A DNA stretch of 64,000 nucleotides from Sympetrum striolatum (GCA_947579665.1 CANPUZ010000054.1:372001-436000), one strand, 5' to 3'; counted from the first letter of the stretch, positions 12,985-25,660 are shown. A program made the numbers and translations. Notes: generated from the letters alone by a model not told the origin.

Positions 12985-13243
12985 TTTTCCTCGATGCGTG
13001 TTGATATTTTGATGGAGGGACCCTCAGCCGCGGTCAAAGGCTATCTGGTGAATGAGCTATTTCTTTCGCTGTTCGTCAAAGCATCTCATTTGGGTAATGA
13101 CCTCTCTTAATTAACATACCAAGAAGCCTCTACGCTTTAAAGGAGCGTAAAATTTTAAATTCACTTAGTTAAAGATAGTAATTTAAAATTCACGCACACC
13201 TTATTAAATACCTATTCTTTTTTTCTATTCTCTGAAGAAGGAT
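12985..13243 (+). repeat. Internal ~0.27 kb direct repeat, type 1, copy C
   Basis: Type-1 position in copy C. It carries the gcgtaaaattttaaattcac ending seen in copy A rather than the type-2-like ending of copy B. Confidence 0.85.
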
Positions 13244-14320
13244 GAAAGGATTTTAACGAAGGCTTTGCTTTTGGGAAAACTGATACGATTTGAAAAATCA
13301 ATCAAATTCTATCGAGGCCCTTTCGAGCTGTTTATATAAATATTAAAATTTTAATCGTATTTAAAATAAAAGTTGCTATACCTATAAGCATCAGCATACA
13401 CAAATTGAAAGGAGCACCATGGACAGCATTGCAAAGTTCAGTATTTCAGTAAGGAATAGCACTTGAAGAAAGGTTAATCATTATATATTCAGTTATAGTT
13501 AACCTGCAAATTCACTTAAATATACGATCGGTATGAAATATGAGTTTAAAACGTATTTATAATCATGATGCAATTACATATTTAATTTCGGTGCATGCAA
13601 ATTAAGAAGTAAGAGCGAGTATGTAGGTTTTTAGGTGCTTAATTGCGCAATAATTTATCGCTCGATCTTAGGGTTAATTTCCCTTAGGAATCTTAAGCAG
13701 AGATTTAAAGACTACGATATTACTTAGTTCTCTTGAAATTATGAATACGTGTACTATAACTATAAATTGTGCACATTTGAACATAGTCTTCGCTGCGTTT
13801 AAAGTTTATTATGAGTCATGGTGATACGTTTTACTAATCGGAGCGTAAACAATATTTAACTAAAATGTGAAAGAGTCTCCCAGAAGGTATTGCCTACTAG
13901 ACAACGGAATCCTGATATTGTCAGCGATACAGCCGGTAAGACGTCGAGAGACCTTTTTATTGTTTTGAATTTGTTATGAACACCATAGCGATTCCGGAGA
14001 CTTATCACCTCGTATCATCGTGGTTATATAATTGAGAAACAATGGGATAACGTGCATCACCAAGTCAATCAATCATTCCATGATACTCGATCATTAAAGG
14101 AGTAAAGAAGAAGCTCAGAGAACTGGTGTTCACACCCCGTGCCATACGCCGAAAGGCAGCTTGCTGGGTTATAAGATAGGTGAAGATAAAATGATCTCAG
14201 TATGTAAAATGTAAGACGCTAAAAAGGATGGAAGAACAGAACAGAATATTCGACAAATAGTCGTCCTCATAAGTGTGCTGATTAGTAACAGACAGGTGAA
14301 TTTCTGAAATTCCCCTGGGG

Positions 14321-14654
14321 AACCTTTTCGTTGATTGACTTGTGGTGGAGTCCTTCAATTCTCTGCATCACCCAACTGATATCTAATTCTCTCTCTGTTC
14401 CCTTTACTGCCAACTTAATGCCCTATTCCTTTTTCTAACTTCCATTTGCCCGCAATTCCTCTCAAAGTGATTAACACGTATTCTACCGCTGCAATAACAT
14501 ACTTACGAGCGACTATCCCTTTACCTGCATAGAAGGCGGTGCTCAGGTATTTTCATATTTGAATGCTTGAAAAAGCTGGAAAATGTTCCAAATTTATCTA
14601 AAATGCACGCACAAAAGATTAATTATGGAAAACAGAATGTTCTGAAGAAAAAAT
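14321..14654. other. Copy C counterpart of the ~330 bp segment
   Basis: Near-identical to 7766-8098, in the same position of the unit, with the same flanks (cctgggg on the left, tatgatttcaataaatcg on the right). Confidence 0.8.
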
Positions 14655-15199
14655 ATGATTTCAATAAATCGTGCGAAAATTTCCGATTTAAATATATAAA
14701 TATAAAAGAATAATTTGAGTGCCTCTGTTTACCTACTTGGAATCTTAAGAAGAACATACTAAATGTCTTATTATCAATGTCAAGTAATATTAAGTTTTTA
14801 TTGCAGCTTCCGAATTTTTCTACGTTATTTTAAAGCTGGTACAGTTAGCTTCAGGAATGGCCGGTAGGTATATATATTTCGTTTTATGTTCAATGCTTAC
14901 GAAGATAATAGAAGATAGAATCGTATAGAAGTTAATTTTCCTCAAAATTAATTCCCCTTTACTTGACATAATATATAGAAGACTTTCCGTTGCTACCCGT
15001 TTCTGACGCTTCCATGATATTTCAAATATTCTATAAATACAGGTATTCTTATGTTTGTGAGCTCGGTTCATCATTGTATATCGTTCATAGCTGCAGTTAC
15101 TAATATCTCATCAAATTTTTCCCTCTCCATTTAATCTATCACTTTTCTTTACATTAATATGAAGTGGGCAAATGTGTTCTCAATGTGTTCTTCCAGAGA

Positions 15200-15412
15200 A
15201 ATACATGAGCTGAGGACTCAAAATTCGCGTTGATCGTCATGGGGATGGGTTGTTTACGACCTCAAAATTTCGATAAAATATTCACGCAATTTATCAAAAT
15301 GAGTGCAAATTCGAATCGAAAACGACATTCCGCGACCTAATTAAGAATCCTTATTCTACGTACCTTCTTTTAGTGCTTGATTTGACTTCCTACGACAAAT
15401 GTTTCTAATTTA
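15200..15412 (-). repeat. Dispersed ~200 bp repeat inside unit C
   Basis: Equivalent of 2085-2285 in the third unit; the terminal block reads catggggatgggttgtttac. Confidence 0.6.
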
Positions 15413-16709
15413 ATTTAGTATATATTATATCATTATTGATATATAAGTAATCATATTACGTACATCGCAATTTTTGGCTCACTATAGAATGGAGATATAA
15501 ATCAAAATGTATGAGTTCAGCCAAAGATTACGAATTTAGATCTTTGGTAATCGACTTGACCTTATGTTATTTTGGAGCCGATGGGTAATAACTCTAAATG
15601 ATCGAAAAATAGACCGATACCTTAGTAGCGGGATTAGGTTAAAATGGGTTTCTCTTCCATTCAACTCCTATACCTAACTATATGACGACATAATAATCAA
15701 AATATATGAAAAACACAATGAGAGAAGGCGATATCAAAAGCGAAAGACGAATCTAAGGGAGAGAGGAGCTTTTTAAGGTAGTTTTAATATTTGATTGCTA
15801 GTGTAAATAAAGGATGTGTACTAGAATATTTAAACTGACGGATGAAGGGGTTGGATGATTATATATTTCAATAGCTGATGCAGTAATAGTACTCATTTTT
15901 GTTAGCAAGAATTCATAGCAAATTTCTTTTCGTACATTTTATAACATAATATTGCAATATATATATATTCCCATTGAGTGATTACAGAAACTTGTATAAG
16001 ATTTCAGGTAATTAGAAATTGGAAGAAATTAAACATTAGAATAAAAACTAATTAGGGTAGAAATTGATAGAACTGACTGGAAGCAGAATTTCGAAACCAA
16101 GTCGTTAGCATGGAGCTCAAAGGAAAATAAAGTAGTCTCTGTGGCTCGCGAATAATTGATAACTCGGGAATATTGCGAATATTATATAGGAATAGAAAAA
16201 TTCCATTTACAGAGATTCCAGAAGCTCAAATGATAATCCCAGGCTAGATCTAAAAACCTAATACATATTTATTAGAAAAATATTTTCTTTGTATCCAAAA
16301 AATCCTTATTTAAAGGAGATTGGAAGCAATATCTTTATAGAGGGAATTTTAAAGGATGGGGTCATTGCTGGAAGTTGTGCCAAAAAATTTTCGCTAACTG
16401 ATTTCAAATGCGGAGGTTGAATAATAAAATAATTGTGAATGATCTCGTATATTCCCGGCATAGCTGATGCAACAAGTTCTGTTGACTTGAATCGCAGCTT
16501 AAAAACAGAACATTACGAATCATTAGCTCAGTTACATCGTACTCATCTTATTACTTGATGCTACAGTAAAGTTAGAAAATATTCTAGTAACAAATTAAAA
16601 ATATGTTTCTTTAAGAGTTACAGCATTAAGTTCTCTAAGAATACATTACAGATATATCTGGTAGAGATGATTTTAGAGCAGAAATTTGTGGCGTATATAA
16701 CGATCTTCG

Positions 16710-16987
16710 CAATGAATTTCTCCTCGACGCGTGTTGATGTAGGGCCCAACAGCCGCGGTCAAAGGCTATCTTGTGATAAGTTATTTCTGTCGCTGTTCGT
16801 CAAAGCATCTCTTTTGGGCAAAGTTCTTTCTTAATTAATCTACCAAGAGGCCTCTACGCTTTAAAGGAGCACGAACGGACTATCCCGACTAATTCAATTC
16901 CCTTCGTTAAAGTTAGTAAAATTTAGAATTCACGCACACCTTATTAAATACCTTTTCTTTTTTTCTATTCTCTCAATAAGGATGATG
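16710..16987 (+). repeat. Internal ~0.27 kb direct repeat, type 2, copy C
   Basis: Last member of the family. The array ends only about 40 bp to its right. Its core reads cttgtgataagttatttc, a variant otherwise seen in the type-1 member of copy B (6470-6487). Confidence 0.85.
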
Positions 16988-17026
16988 ATATGTCCTATTC
17001 ATAGAAAATGCGCTCTCCACACAAAA

Positions 17027-17516
17027 AAGTGATTATTGAATGCAAAATTGCGTAAATTTTACAGCGGGAAAATTTTTCATTCTCTCGGCGAAAAAAAAGT
17101 AAGAATTTAGACGCATTAATACGGACATGCGTGGTCTAAAAATTCATTATTTATAAGGTTTGTAAGCGGAGGAATTGCTGAATTATAAAATGCCATTCCA
17201 AGGGATATGCTTTTATTCGAATAGCATTTATTTGCGAAATCCATTACATTCTAAAACGTCTCGCGGCAAACTAAGATAATTTCACGTAGCTGAGCATTTT
17301 CAACACCTCACCAGTATCCCATCTCATCGACACTGATCGATAGCACATAAGAAATATTTGCCTCCGCGTCCAAAATCCACAGAGGAAACAAAGTGTATTT
17401 AAAATAATAAATCGTAACGCTCATTTAAAGACTTCAAATGAATATATTCCCGTATGCAAATTATTAGACAACCTCCACATTGGATATATTAATTGTAATA
17501 ATAATCGTGTTTATTT
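17027..17516. other. Unique flank of the array, no gene seen
   Basis: The first ~490 bp to the right of the array are AT-rich with no recognisable motif. A short A-run (gcgaaaaaaaagtaag) lies about 60 bp past the border. Confidence 0.5.
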
Positions 17517-17775
17517 TTGGCGAGACTAAGACGCCCACATAAGAAGCAAAATGCGAAGGAAGCGCCGAACGGGAGACGAAAATTTCGATGCGGTGGGGTA
17601 ACGCCAAAAGAGAAGGCGGCCTCAGTCACAATGTCCGATGATGAAGATCGCATTTGGCTAAAAAGACAGAAAAAGACGATATTGGGTGCATCCTTATTGG
17701 AGGGAGAGAAAGGTGCATTTAATTTGTTCAAGGAACTGAACTTGTAAGAGGATAAATTCAATTCGTAAAAATAAA
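17517..17775 (+). pseudogene. Fragment resembling the N-terminus of a Harbinger (HARBI1-like) transposase
   Basis: An open frame of 76 codons contains MSDDEDRIWLKRQKK, then LEGEKGAFNLFKELNL, a stop, and in the same frame EDKFNS. HARBI1-type proteins commonly start with an acidic patch and basic run, followed by a block of the form 'ER.EKGAF..LF.EL....EDKF..' ahead of the nuclease domain. The order and spacing match, but only this short block is visible and a stop interrupts it. No DDE nuclease residues follow before AT-rich sequence resumes. I infer a dead fragment; a chance match is possible. Confidence 0.4.
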
Positions 17776-18819
17776 TATAAATTCATAATAATATAATATA
17801 TATTCGTATTCGTAATTCGTAATATTCGTTAAATAGATATAAATTATTCTCAGTGATATAGGCAGAATAAAACAAGGCATTTTTCCGCGAGTAAATATAT
17901 TTTTCGTAAAAGAATATAGGACTGTTGGTACGCCTAATTTTTATAAATTCAAGTTATATGCAGTTGATAAAAGGTTGGAAACCCCTGTTTTAATCAATTG
18001 ATATGGAAAAACAAGAATGCCAATGGTCTATAATATTTATTCCAGCAGAGGTTGAAAATATATCATATTACGCAATTATTTTAAATTTAAAGTCAAATAT
18101 TATTTGGGGCGAATTTTGCAAAGATTTTTGGCTTTTTTGAAAGATACATTAAACATTAATTGCAACAGATTTTAACATTTCGAAGAGGTCTTCAATGATG
18201 GATTGCACTGTACTTGCAGAAATAAATCAATATATATACTTCCTAATTTAGTATTATCTTAAAAAGACAACATGAAGATAAAAATTAAAATTGCATCCTC
18301 GAATCATGGAGTCTTGTATTACTTAATACAAATCATGGATATATTAATCATCTCCCGGTATAACTTTAGGAAAAATATATCGCAGATTCTCGTCTTGAGT
18401 CACTTTTAATTCCTTTGGTAGGATAGGAGCAATAATGGATGCCAACGTATCATTAGGCATCGAAAATATCTACTAATCATTCTCTATTCTATTTTAAAGA
18501 ATTGCTAAATCAGGAAGTATCGTCGGAATAAGTGGAGATAAAGTACTAAACCTTTAGTTGAGATCCACTTTCTTTCGGAGTGTTAAACAGCACTCTCTAG
18601 CGGTTAATCTTGGTAAGCTCGCAATAAGGAACGACTCAACACCTCATTGTATCTCAAATTTTCATTATATCAATGTGTTCAATTATCCAATTTATCAAAA
18701 GGTTTTTCTAATTGGTATCGCTTTGGCATTCTTATGGCGGTAGGAACAAATACCACTCCCCCTTCGTTACTAGGCGAAGTCAACAACAATATCCCTCGCG
18801 AGCATCACAAAGTATGAAC

Positions 18820-18853
18820 CATTGTTGAAAGTAACCGAGCTTTCTCAACAATG
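18820..18853. repeat. Short inverted repeat
   Basis: cattgttgaaag and ctttctcaacaatg form a stem of about 12 bp with a two-base offset and a short loop. No stem partner genes are near; significance unknown. Confidence 0.5.
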
Positions 18854-21328
18854 CATCCCGCGGTCGTTTCGAGTTGAGAGAATGTTTTCTAATGACGAGG
18901 AACACTACTTCGTATTAATTAACCACTAATCAGTCCACTCCAATTTGCTAACTTAGCCTCCCAAGTTATTGAACGGAATCGTATAACTAAATCATTTTAG
19001 TCAGTATTTGAAAAATCCCACGACAGAGGAACCCTGATTTAGGGGAGGACAAAGCATTATTCGGTGTCTGCACCAAATCGCAGAGTGATTATTTTAGTGT
19101 TCCATGGACCGCTGAATCAAAGACAGGCTTTTGTTTGATCTCTATGCATTCGTTACTTAGGTAACGTCAATCTCTAAAACCCGTTGGTGATCGTAATCAT
19201 AGAATAAGAAATATGTAAAATATTTGGCGATTTTATCCCTCAGACTTGAGAGCGGGTGTGAAGCACTCGGAGGGCGGTCCTCCGAAAAATCGGAAGAGAC
19301 ACGAAGGTAATTAGACGGAAGAACGACCACTGGAATTGCTGGTGAAAGGATTAAACGAATGTTAATCCGATATTCTTTTCCTGTTTCTTATTCTATCTTT
19401 TAACAATTTCCTATAAACTATGTTTTTGATTATTTTCAGTGTAATAGACCTTTCAATCTTTCATTTGTACGTATTTCTCAATGTAATTTCATTTTCTTCA
19501 TTTCTTTCAGATTTATCTCCCATTGCTCGACGTTCATTTCAATTCATCTATAATTAATGTCAGTTTAGTGAAGTTGATTCATTTTATCTGATTGTCTGTA
19601 GTGCAGTTATACTTTTTCCCCTTTCTTTTTGTACAATTTCTATATTTCCACTGCCTGAATATGATAACTCTTTTCTTTCTCCCCAATCACAAAATACAGT
19701 TTCTCATTCGTAGTTTTCGCATGTTTTCCTCTTCTTTTGAGTGTTTTCCCGCAGTGAAAATATTTTCCTGAGTCCTCAGCTTAGGTTATTTTTTAATCCA
19801 CACACTAGTATTCTTCTTTTGCAAACTATCTCTTTCTTTCTGTTTCGCATTGACGATGGGTTAGGTGTAAGAAATGACTTTTTTTGTCTCATTCTCGCCC
19901 GAATAAAGGCGATTTATTATTACATTCGAATCGGATTTAAGTATGGGTTACCAGAACAACGAACCACAAATATGTCCCAGAAAGTAGTGATAATCGGAAG
20001 AGCTCCTCTTGGACTAACAGAATCACAACTCCCCCTTTTGGGTGTCCGATTTTATGTCGGCATCTTTTCGCGACCGAATTTTGGTGATAACAAACAGGGC
20101 CCTCTTCAGATTGGGGCGTCTGCTGGACGCCGTCAGCTAAACAACTTAATCCTCTCCAATCTCAACAAGTGTTGTTTGGAGATAAAGAAAGGTGTTCTGA
20201 GTTGCCTTCTCGAGGAAAACGTCCTGCAAAGGAAAGCGGTGGTTATTTTCACGAGCGTATATGCAGCATAAAATACTCTTTTCGGCTACACGTCGGTCCT
20301 TACAAGGAAATACGAATTGTTTTGGGCTCCATTTTTTCTGTTCACGGAGGTTTTTATGAAACAGCTGTTTTTCATTAATTAGAAAATATTAGCTTCCGTA
20401 TCCTCAAATATCTCAGCAATTTATCCCAGAGCTTATATTACATGGTGTATTAATTATTCCGAAATTTACGATTGCGGGTGACATTGGAAGGTACCTGGAT
20501 TTGAATGAGTAGAAGTGGAATATGTTGTTCAACTTCGTCTTACTAGGTTTATGAACCCAATTCCCGTACTTTTGACCTTACTTTTCTGTGCAGAAAATTA
20601 GGACATTGCGTCCCATTAAACTGCGTAAAATAAGACAAGTTTTTGAAATTATATGTCATTTCAATATTCAGATACATTCAAGGAAATTCATAGAATATAA
20701 CCGATCGGCAATGCCAATATTTCACTTAGCAGTAAATCATTTCCCTAAATTCATTCTTCAGCTCGTACTATTCATTCCTTCTACTACAATGTATTGCCTT
20801 ACTTTATTTTGTTTTTGATACTTTAATCGCACTTAACTATTTTACGCCAACATATACGAAGTCACTCGAGAGATGCTCTCAAATCACCAGGGACGCAATT
20901 CTCAGGATATCCAATCGTAATTACTCATTCCAATTCATTTTGAAGCGTTGGAAGAATCTAATCCCAAACACTCAGACTTCGTAAAAATCCTCGGAATAAA
21001 AAAATTTCAACTTTTTTCCGTGAAAACTGCTTAGCGAGTTCGGGATAACTCTAACCAACATGCAACTTGAAACCTAAATATATTCATTAAATTTTATGCT
21101 CTTAATATTGTTGCTAACTGGGAAATATATTACCAAAGAACTTGATTATTATGACAATTCAGCTATCCTCAGTGCTTTCAACACTTCAACACACAACATA
21201 ACTACAACAACACAGTCACAGCGATGTTCTCGAATGTTCTTAGACAAGTATAATGTTGAAATGTTCCGCTTATTTTTTACATGATTTTAAACTACGTTAG
21301 TTGAACTACCTCACTCCTCATCTTGGTT

Positions 21329-21447
21329 AGTAAGCCTCACTCCTTGTAGAGAGATAAGGAAACCGGTGCATAAAATTACACTTAAAACATTATAAAGAAC
21401 AGAAGTGCAAAATACCTCGCTTATCATTTGAGTAAGCCTCACTCCTT
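21329..21447 (+). repeat. Pair of exact 17 bp direct repeats
   Basis: agtaagcctcactcctt occurs at 21329-21345 and again at 21431-21447, 102 bp apart. A partial third match (cctcactcct) lies just upstream at about 21309-21318. The DNA between is AT-rich and unrelated. Confidence 0.7.
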
Positions 21448-23154
21448 TAGAAATTTAATTACGAAGTAAAATGTCTGACATTGAAGCAAAAGTTGTTCAC
21501 CCTTGCATACATTGCCTTTTACCGCTAATGTAAAATATCTCGTTCGTTTCAAAACATATTCGAATTCTTTGAAATGCAATTAGCTAAACATTGGCACTTT
21601 CCTCAGTTTAAGTATTTAACGCATTAACACACAACACATTTCTTCCAGAAAGATAGTGATTGGAATTTGACTCAATAGGAGTTCATCTGCGGAAGACATT
21701 CAGTAATTCTTTAATTGTAAATCTCTCCCAACTCAGATTATGTAAAGAGACAAAACTCCGAATTATATCGCCATTTACGGCTCCTGAAGCCACAAAACCC
21801 AATAAGTAAGCGCATAAACATACTTCCTCATCGCGTACTTAACCGTACACTAACATTCGTTTCGCATTCAAATAATCAGTTAACAGATTCGGAGTCATCG
21901 CAACGACTACGTCCGTATCCTAGACAACAGACTGTCTGTTTAGTATTCAGTCCAAAGACTAAATATAATTAAACTGACGAATACTACAACATTAATACCT
22001 GTAATAATAAAGTAATGATTTAAAAAAATTTTTAAGTGAAAAGGTTTTGATCGGAATTTTATATAAATCAGAGTTAATTGAGTAAAATATTTAAAATCAG
22101 TCAAAACAGAAAATAACTTCGATTATTAAGTCGAAATTCTTACTATCGTTTCTATGAGAAATGTAAAACGACAAAAAACAAATTATACTCTTATTTATTC
22201 CTCCTGAAGTTGAATAACTTGAGAAAATTTTAAAAATAGGCAACTTAGCAAAATTTTTAACAAACAAGTGCTATAAGGAGAAATTTGGCCTGAATTTAAA
22301 TTCAAAATGTGAAAGTCGCCATTTGTTGTCGAAGATGACACCGATGGAGAAACAGACAAACGAATTCCACGAATTAAAACGATCGATACTGCAGAAATGT
22401 GTCGAATGCTCGTGTGGTGCAGTTAAATGAACATTGATTCAGTTGAAATTGAAGAGAGTTGAGGGTGTTTCATTTAAAAAGGGTGAGAAATATATTCAAT
22501 TTGGGAAAACATTTTGCGAACCAAAGAATAGAACAGATTACATTTAATATGAAAAGTGAAGAAATTATACAGTGGAAACAAAATATAAAAGAATTTGAGA
22601 GAAAATTGCAAAAAAGTGTCATACCGTCCAACTCAATTGGTTTATGAAAAAATATCAACTGAAAATCTGTGTTAAACAACCATACGCATTCCTGCAATTT
22701 CTCGAGATATTCCACTTACGGACTTATTTTATTTCGTTATCTCTGTTTCACATATCCTATTTGGACCGAAAAAAAGGAATTCCAATAGAACACCGCTACG
22801 ATATCGCTGAGCTACATTGTTGAAAATATTGCAGCAATGCAGTATTCCAGTAGCACTTACAATACGCAATTGTTGTAATTTGGTGCTGTAAAGCCTCGAT
22901 TTCCCGCCCGTAAAAATTGAATGTGAATCACTTCACCTTTGCTTGATTCCATCGAACTCAGAAATAGAATAATTTAAGTCTACGAAACAGAAGCAAAGGC
23001 CATATTGAATTCAGGATCATCCGAGGGCTTCTTTACTTAATGTACCAAACCTCCTCTTTTTAATTTTATTCGTACCCCTTCAGCTTTAAAAAGGAGTTCA
23101 TCCAATTCAGGCTAAACAGTGCACGGCATTAGTGCGATCTTCTTGGACTTCCTT

Positions 23155-23385
23155 GGTTCTTTTTGCTGCTTTTGCAGAATCAAATTAGAAATAATGGTCG
23201 TAGAAAATGGAGATGAATACCAAAATAAAGGAAATTAATGAAGGATTTTAAATTGGTCAGTTAATATATTATTCAAATCGAAATTACGAGAACTGTGACA
23301 TAATAAACAATATTTTGTGAACTTTCTTCGTAGTAAACAAACCAGGCTCCCTGACGTCCAAGGCGATTAGAATGCAAAGGAGAAA
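23155..23385 (+). repeat. Dispersed ~200 bp repeat
   Basis: Starts gcagaatcaaattagaaat, passes caaaataaaggaaatt, and ends with the block gtaaacaaaccaggctccct then gacgtccaaggcgatt. The same order of blocks is found at 44160-44375 and 45165-45270. No coding capacity. Confidence 0.6.
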
Positions 23386-23833
23386 TTAAGTCCATACTGA
23401 ATTAGCATTAGGGATTAGCATCATCATTTATGCAACGGAGGTAATTATCCGAAATGTCAACTTATGCGAACTATGCTGCATAAACAGAAAGCACAAGATA
23501 CGGCAATTCAGGAGAGTTGCGGACCAATTTATAAAAGGAAAGCTTTGAAGTGATAACGAAGAAATATTGCGTCGAGGAAAGAGAATATTTCTGGGATGAA
23601 ATTCAAACCGAGTACATGTCGAAATGAATGCGCAGAACGGAAGTTCCGCTTTATTGGGATTTTACTCGTCTTCCTATATAATAGAAAAAATGTATGCTTG
23701 CGAAAATGTTGATATTTGACAAGTATTCGCCTAAAACTCCAGATCCAAAAGTCGCAAAACTTTCAAACATTAAAACATGACTCCGCTATTAAATTTGAGA
23801 CAAATGTCGTCCGAAATGTGCACTAAAATAAAG

Positions 23834-23961
23834 AAATTAAATGAGAATTGTAATTTTAGAGGTGAATTATTGTCTTCGACCAGAATTTCGATGAACTAAA
23901 CGAAAAATTCGTGAAATCTTGTAAACAACCTCTTGCCAACCAAGTCCATTGTTGAATCTGA
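23834..23961 (+). repeat. Dispersed ~200 bp repeat, partial
   Basis: Contains gaccagaatttcgatga and the ending tgtaaacaacctcttgcc ... ccattgttgaatctgaa, matching the 3' half of the family at 43690-43770. Confidence 0.55.
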
Positions 23962-24254
23962 ACTCATACACTCTTCCGTCAGAGATAAAGTAAGATTTTA
24001 GATCATCGTAGGCCTGGTATTGTTAAATTATGGCAATGTATCTATCCACTGGTTCTATAACTGTTCACAACTTGTATAATTTAATCTGATAAGAACTTCC
24101 TTTCCATTTCTTTGTGTCCGCGTTTACTGAGCTTATAGAGATTTCGTATGGATTTAAATATTTATAACCGACCACGAAGAAATTGTAAGTTTTCCATCAA
24201 AATTAAAGATAGTAGAAGAGTAAATATAAGTACGAAATTTTCAGAATAACATCC

Positions 24255-24412
24255 CAAAGAGTTTAAATTGAATGAAGATCCTTATTATGGTCTTTGTATA
24301 TTGTATTCGAGTCGAAATTGAGAGAATTCAGACGAGAATGACGACATATTTGTTTGATTTTGTGAACATAAACAATTCCATGACGACAAAGGTGATTGTT
24401 GATCTCTTATAC
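24255..24412 (+). repeat. Dispersed ~200 bp repeat, partial
   Basis: Contains gatccttattatggt and attcgagtcgaaatt, both shared with 44235-44275, and ends aacaattccatgacgaca then ggtgattgttgatct. Confidence 0.6.
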
Positions 24413-24687
24413 GAGCATATGGGGAAGATATGAGAAATGTATGGGTAAGACATTTCACAGCAATAGAACCATTAGAAAGCCTTGGAAATTGAAATTCATA
24501 AATATAAGAGTATTCGTCTCCCACAAAAGATATCACCTTCTATATTATAGGTTCTACGTTTGGTATGTTTAAAAAAAATTGAAATTAAAATGGCTTAAAA
24601 CTAAAATTAACATATTCCGAAAGGAACAACCAATTTTGAGACGGGAAATTTGAATACATTTGGTAAATAAATTTAATTTTAAATCCG

Positions 24688-24921
24688 TCATGGGATTGCA
24701 GCAAAATAAATGTTGAGAATAGCATTCAAAATATGCGAAAAGACGTCAAGAACGAACCTGTCTCCACCGATTACAAAGAAGATTTTCTGAGTTACTAGAA
24801 GGCAAAAACGCCCATTAATAAGCCATACGTTTAATTTTTTAAGATCATTCTGTAATGTGGTACAGTCTCCAAGGTTTTTTATTGCTCGATAAATGATACA
24901 GTCGTCTGCAAACAAACGCAA
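24688..24921 (-). pseudogene. LINE reverse-transcriptase fragment with intact FADD box
   Basis: Minus-strand translation starts RLFADDCIIYRAIKN and continues LQNDLKKLNVWL. This is the catalytic FADD motif of a non-LTR reverse transcriptase followed by the usual 'D...LQ.DL..L..W' helix region (jockey/CR1 group). After about residue 45 the similarity fades and the frame ends at a stop. The upstream fingers domain and everything downstream are missing, so this is a short dead piece. It belongs to the same broad group as the array's LINE tail but covers a different part of the protein, so they cannot be compared directly. Confidence 0.7.
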
Positions 24922-24949
24922 AGCAAATTGCTTAATAAGTAAAAATTAT

Positions 24950-25660
24950 GACAAAAATGCAAAGATGCAATACTATCCGTTGAAGTGAAGACGAAAAATT
25001 CCGGGTAAAGCAACTAATACTGAAAACTTGTATGGATTTGATGATAATAAATTTGTAATTCTATATTTAAGGTATATTGGATTAACACATCTGTCTAATG
25101 TTTTTATTTTATGTCGTCTAAGATAGAAGTGATGAATAAACCAGCAAAAGTTTGGCTAAGAAAAATTTAAAAATGACCCACTCGAAAAAAGCGTTGCCGA
25201 CGACTGTTCTACATATTCTTCCAGTGACATACACATTTCTAAATTTAAAACATTAGATAATACTTCCAGAAAAACTCAGAGTGGAAAGCACATCTCATAT
25301 TGAAGACTGCTTTTCAAAAATTACGTATATTAAATCGAACGAAGTGTTTCTTAGAATATTCTATTTCAATCACACGTAGTTGAAGGAGAGATAACAATTA
25401 TGAATATGAGGAACAGTACGCGAAAACGTTAATTAAGAGGAGGAGTTGAAAGAATAGCGAGGGCACGCCAAAAATTAAATCAAAGAGGAAGAAAAACTTG
25501 GTAAAATAAGATAGTTAACAGTATAAACAGTAGTGGAAGCAGGAAATAATAAGTAGACATAAAAATAAACGTAAATAATACTTAGTAACCCAAATAATAT
25601 ATGGGTAACACTAGTTCCTGCCAATAACTCGGTAAAGACTTTAAACTCCCACAATTTATA
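24950..25660. other. AT-rich DNA, nothing recognised
   Basis: No open frame with a recognisable motif, no inverted-repeat ends and no tandem structure seen. Confidence 0.5.

Larger units (their letters stand above)
12839..17026. repeat. Macrosatellite unit, copy C (truncated on the right)
   Basis: Third tandem copy, only about 4.19 kb. It follows B closely up to roughly 15,950 and then agrees more often with A (for example the block at 16205-16290). Similarity to A and B ends at about 17,026, inside the segment that in A and B lies just after the second ~0.27 kb repeat (A ~3880, B ~10476). The sequence beyond is unrelated, so this is the right border of the array. Confidence 0.93.
17776..23154. 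other. Anonymous AT-rich DNA, no gene supported
   Basis: About 5.4 kb with scattered short open frames. The longest (19741-20271, 176 codons) begins at GTG and shows no domain. Small structures inside it are listed separately. Part of 18540-19340 is less AT-rich, but I see no coding pattern, RNA gene or transposon end. Confidence 0.5.

Noticed and set aside
1..17026. Ribosomal DNA or histone cluster as the identity of the tandem unit
   Set aside because: No rRNA-like conserved stretches and no histone-like frames were seen in any unit.
17489..17761. 90-codon minus-strand frame
   Set aside because: It is the shadow of the plus-strand Harbinger-like frame, whose motif content is better.
19741..20271. 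176-codon open frame on the plus strand, the second longest in the window
   Set aside because: It starts at GTG with no in-frame ATG until about 19,970, has no domain, and its first third is the Phe/Leu/Ile-rich peptide expected from AT-rich DNA.
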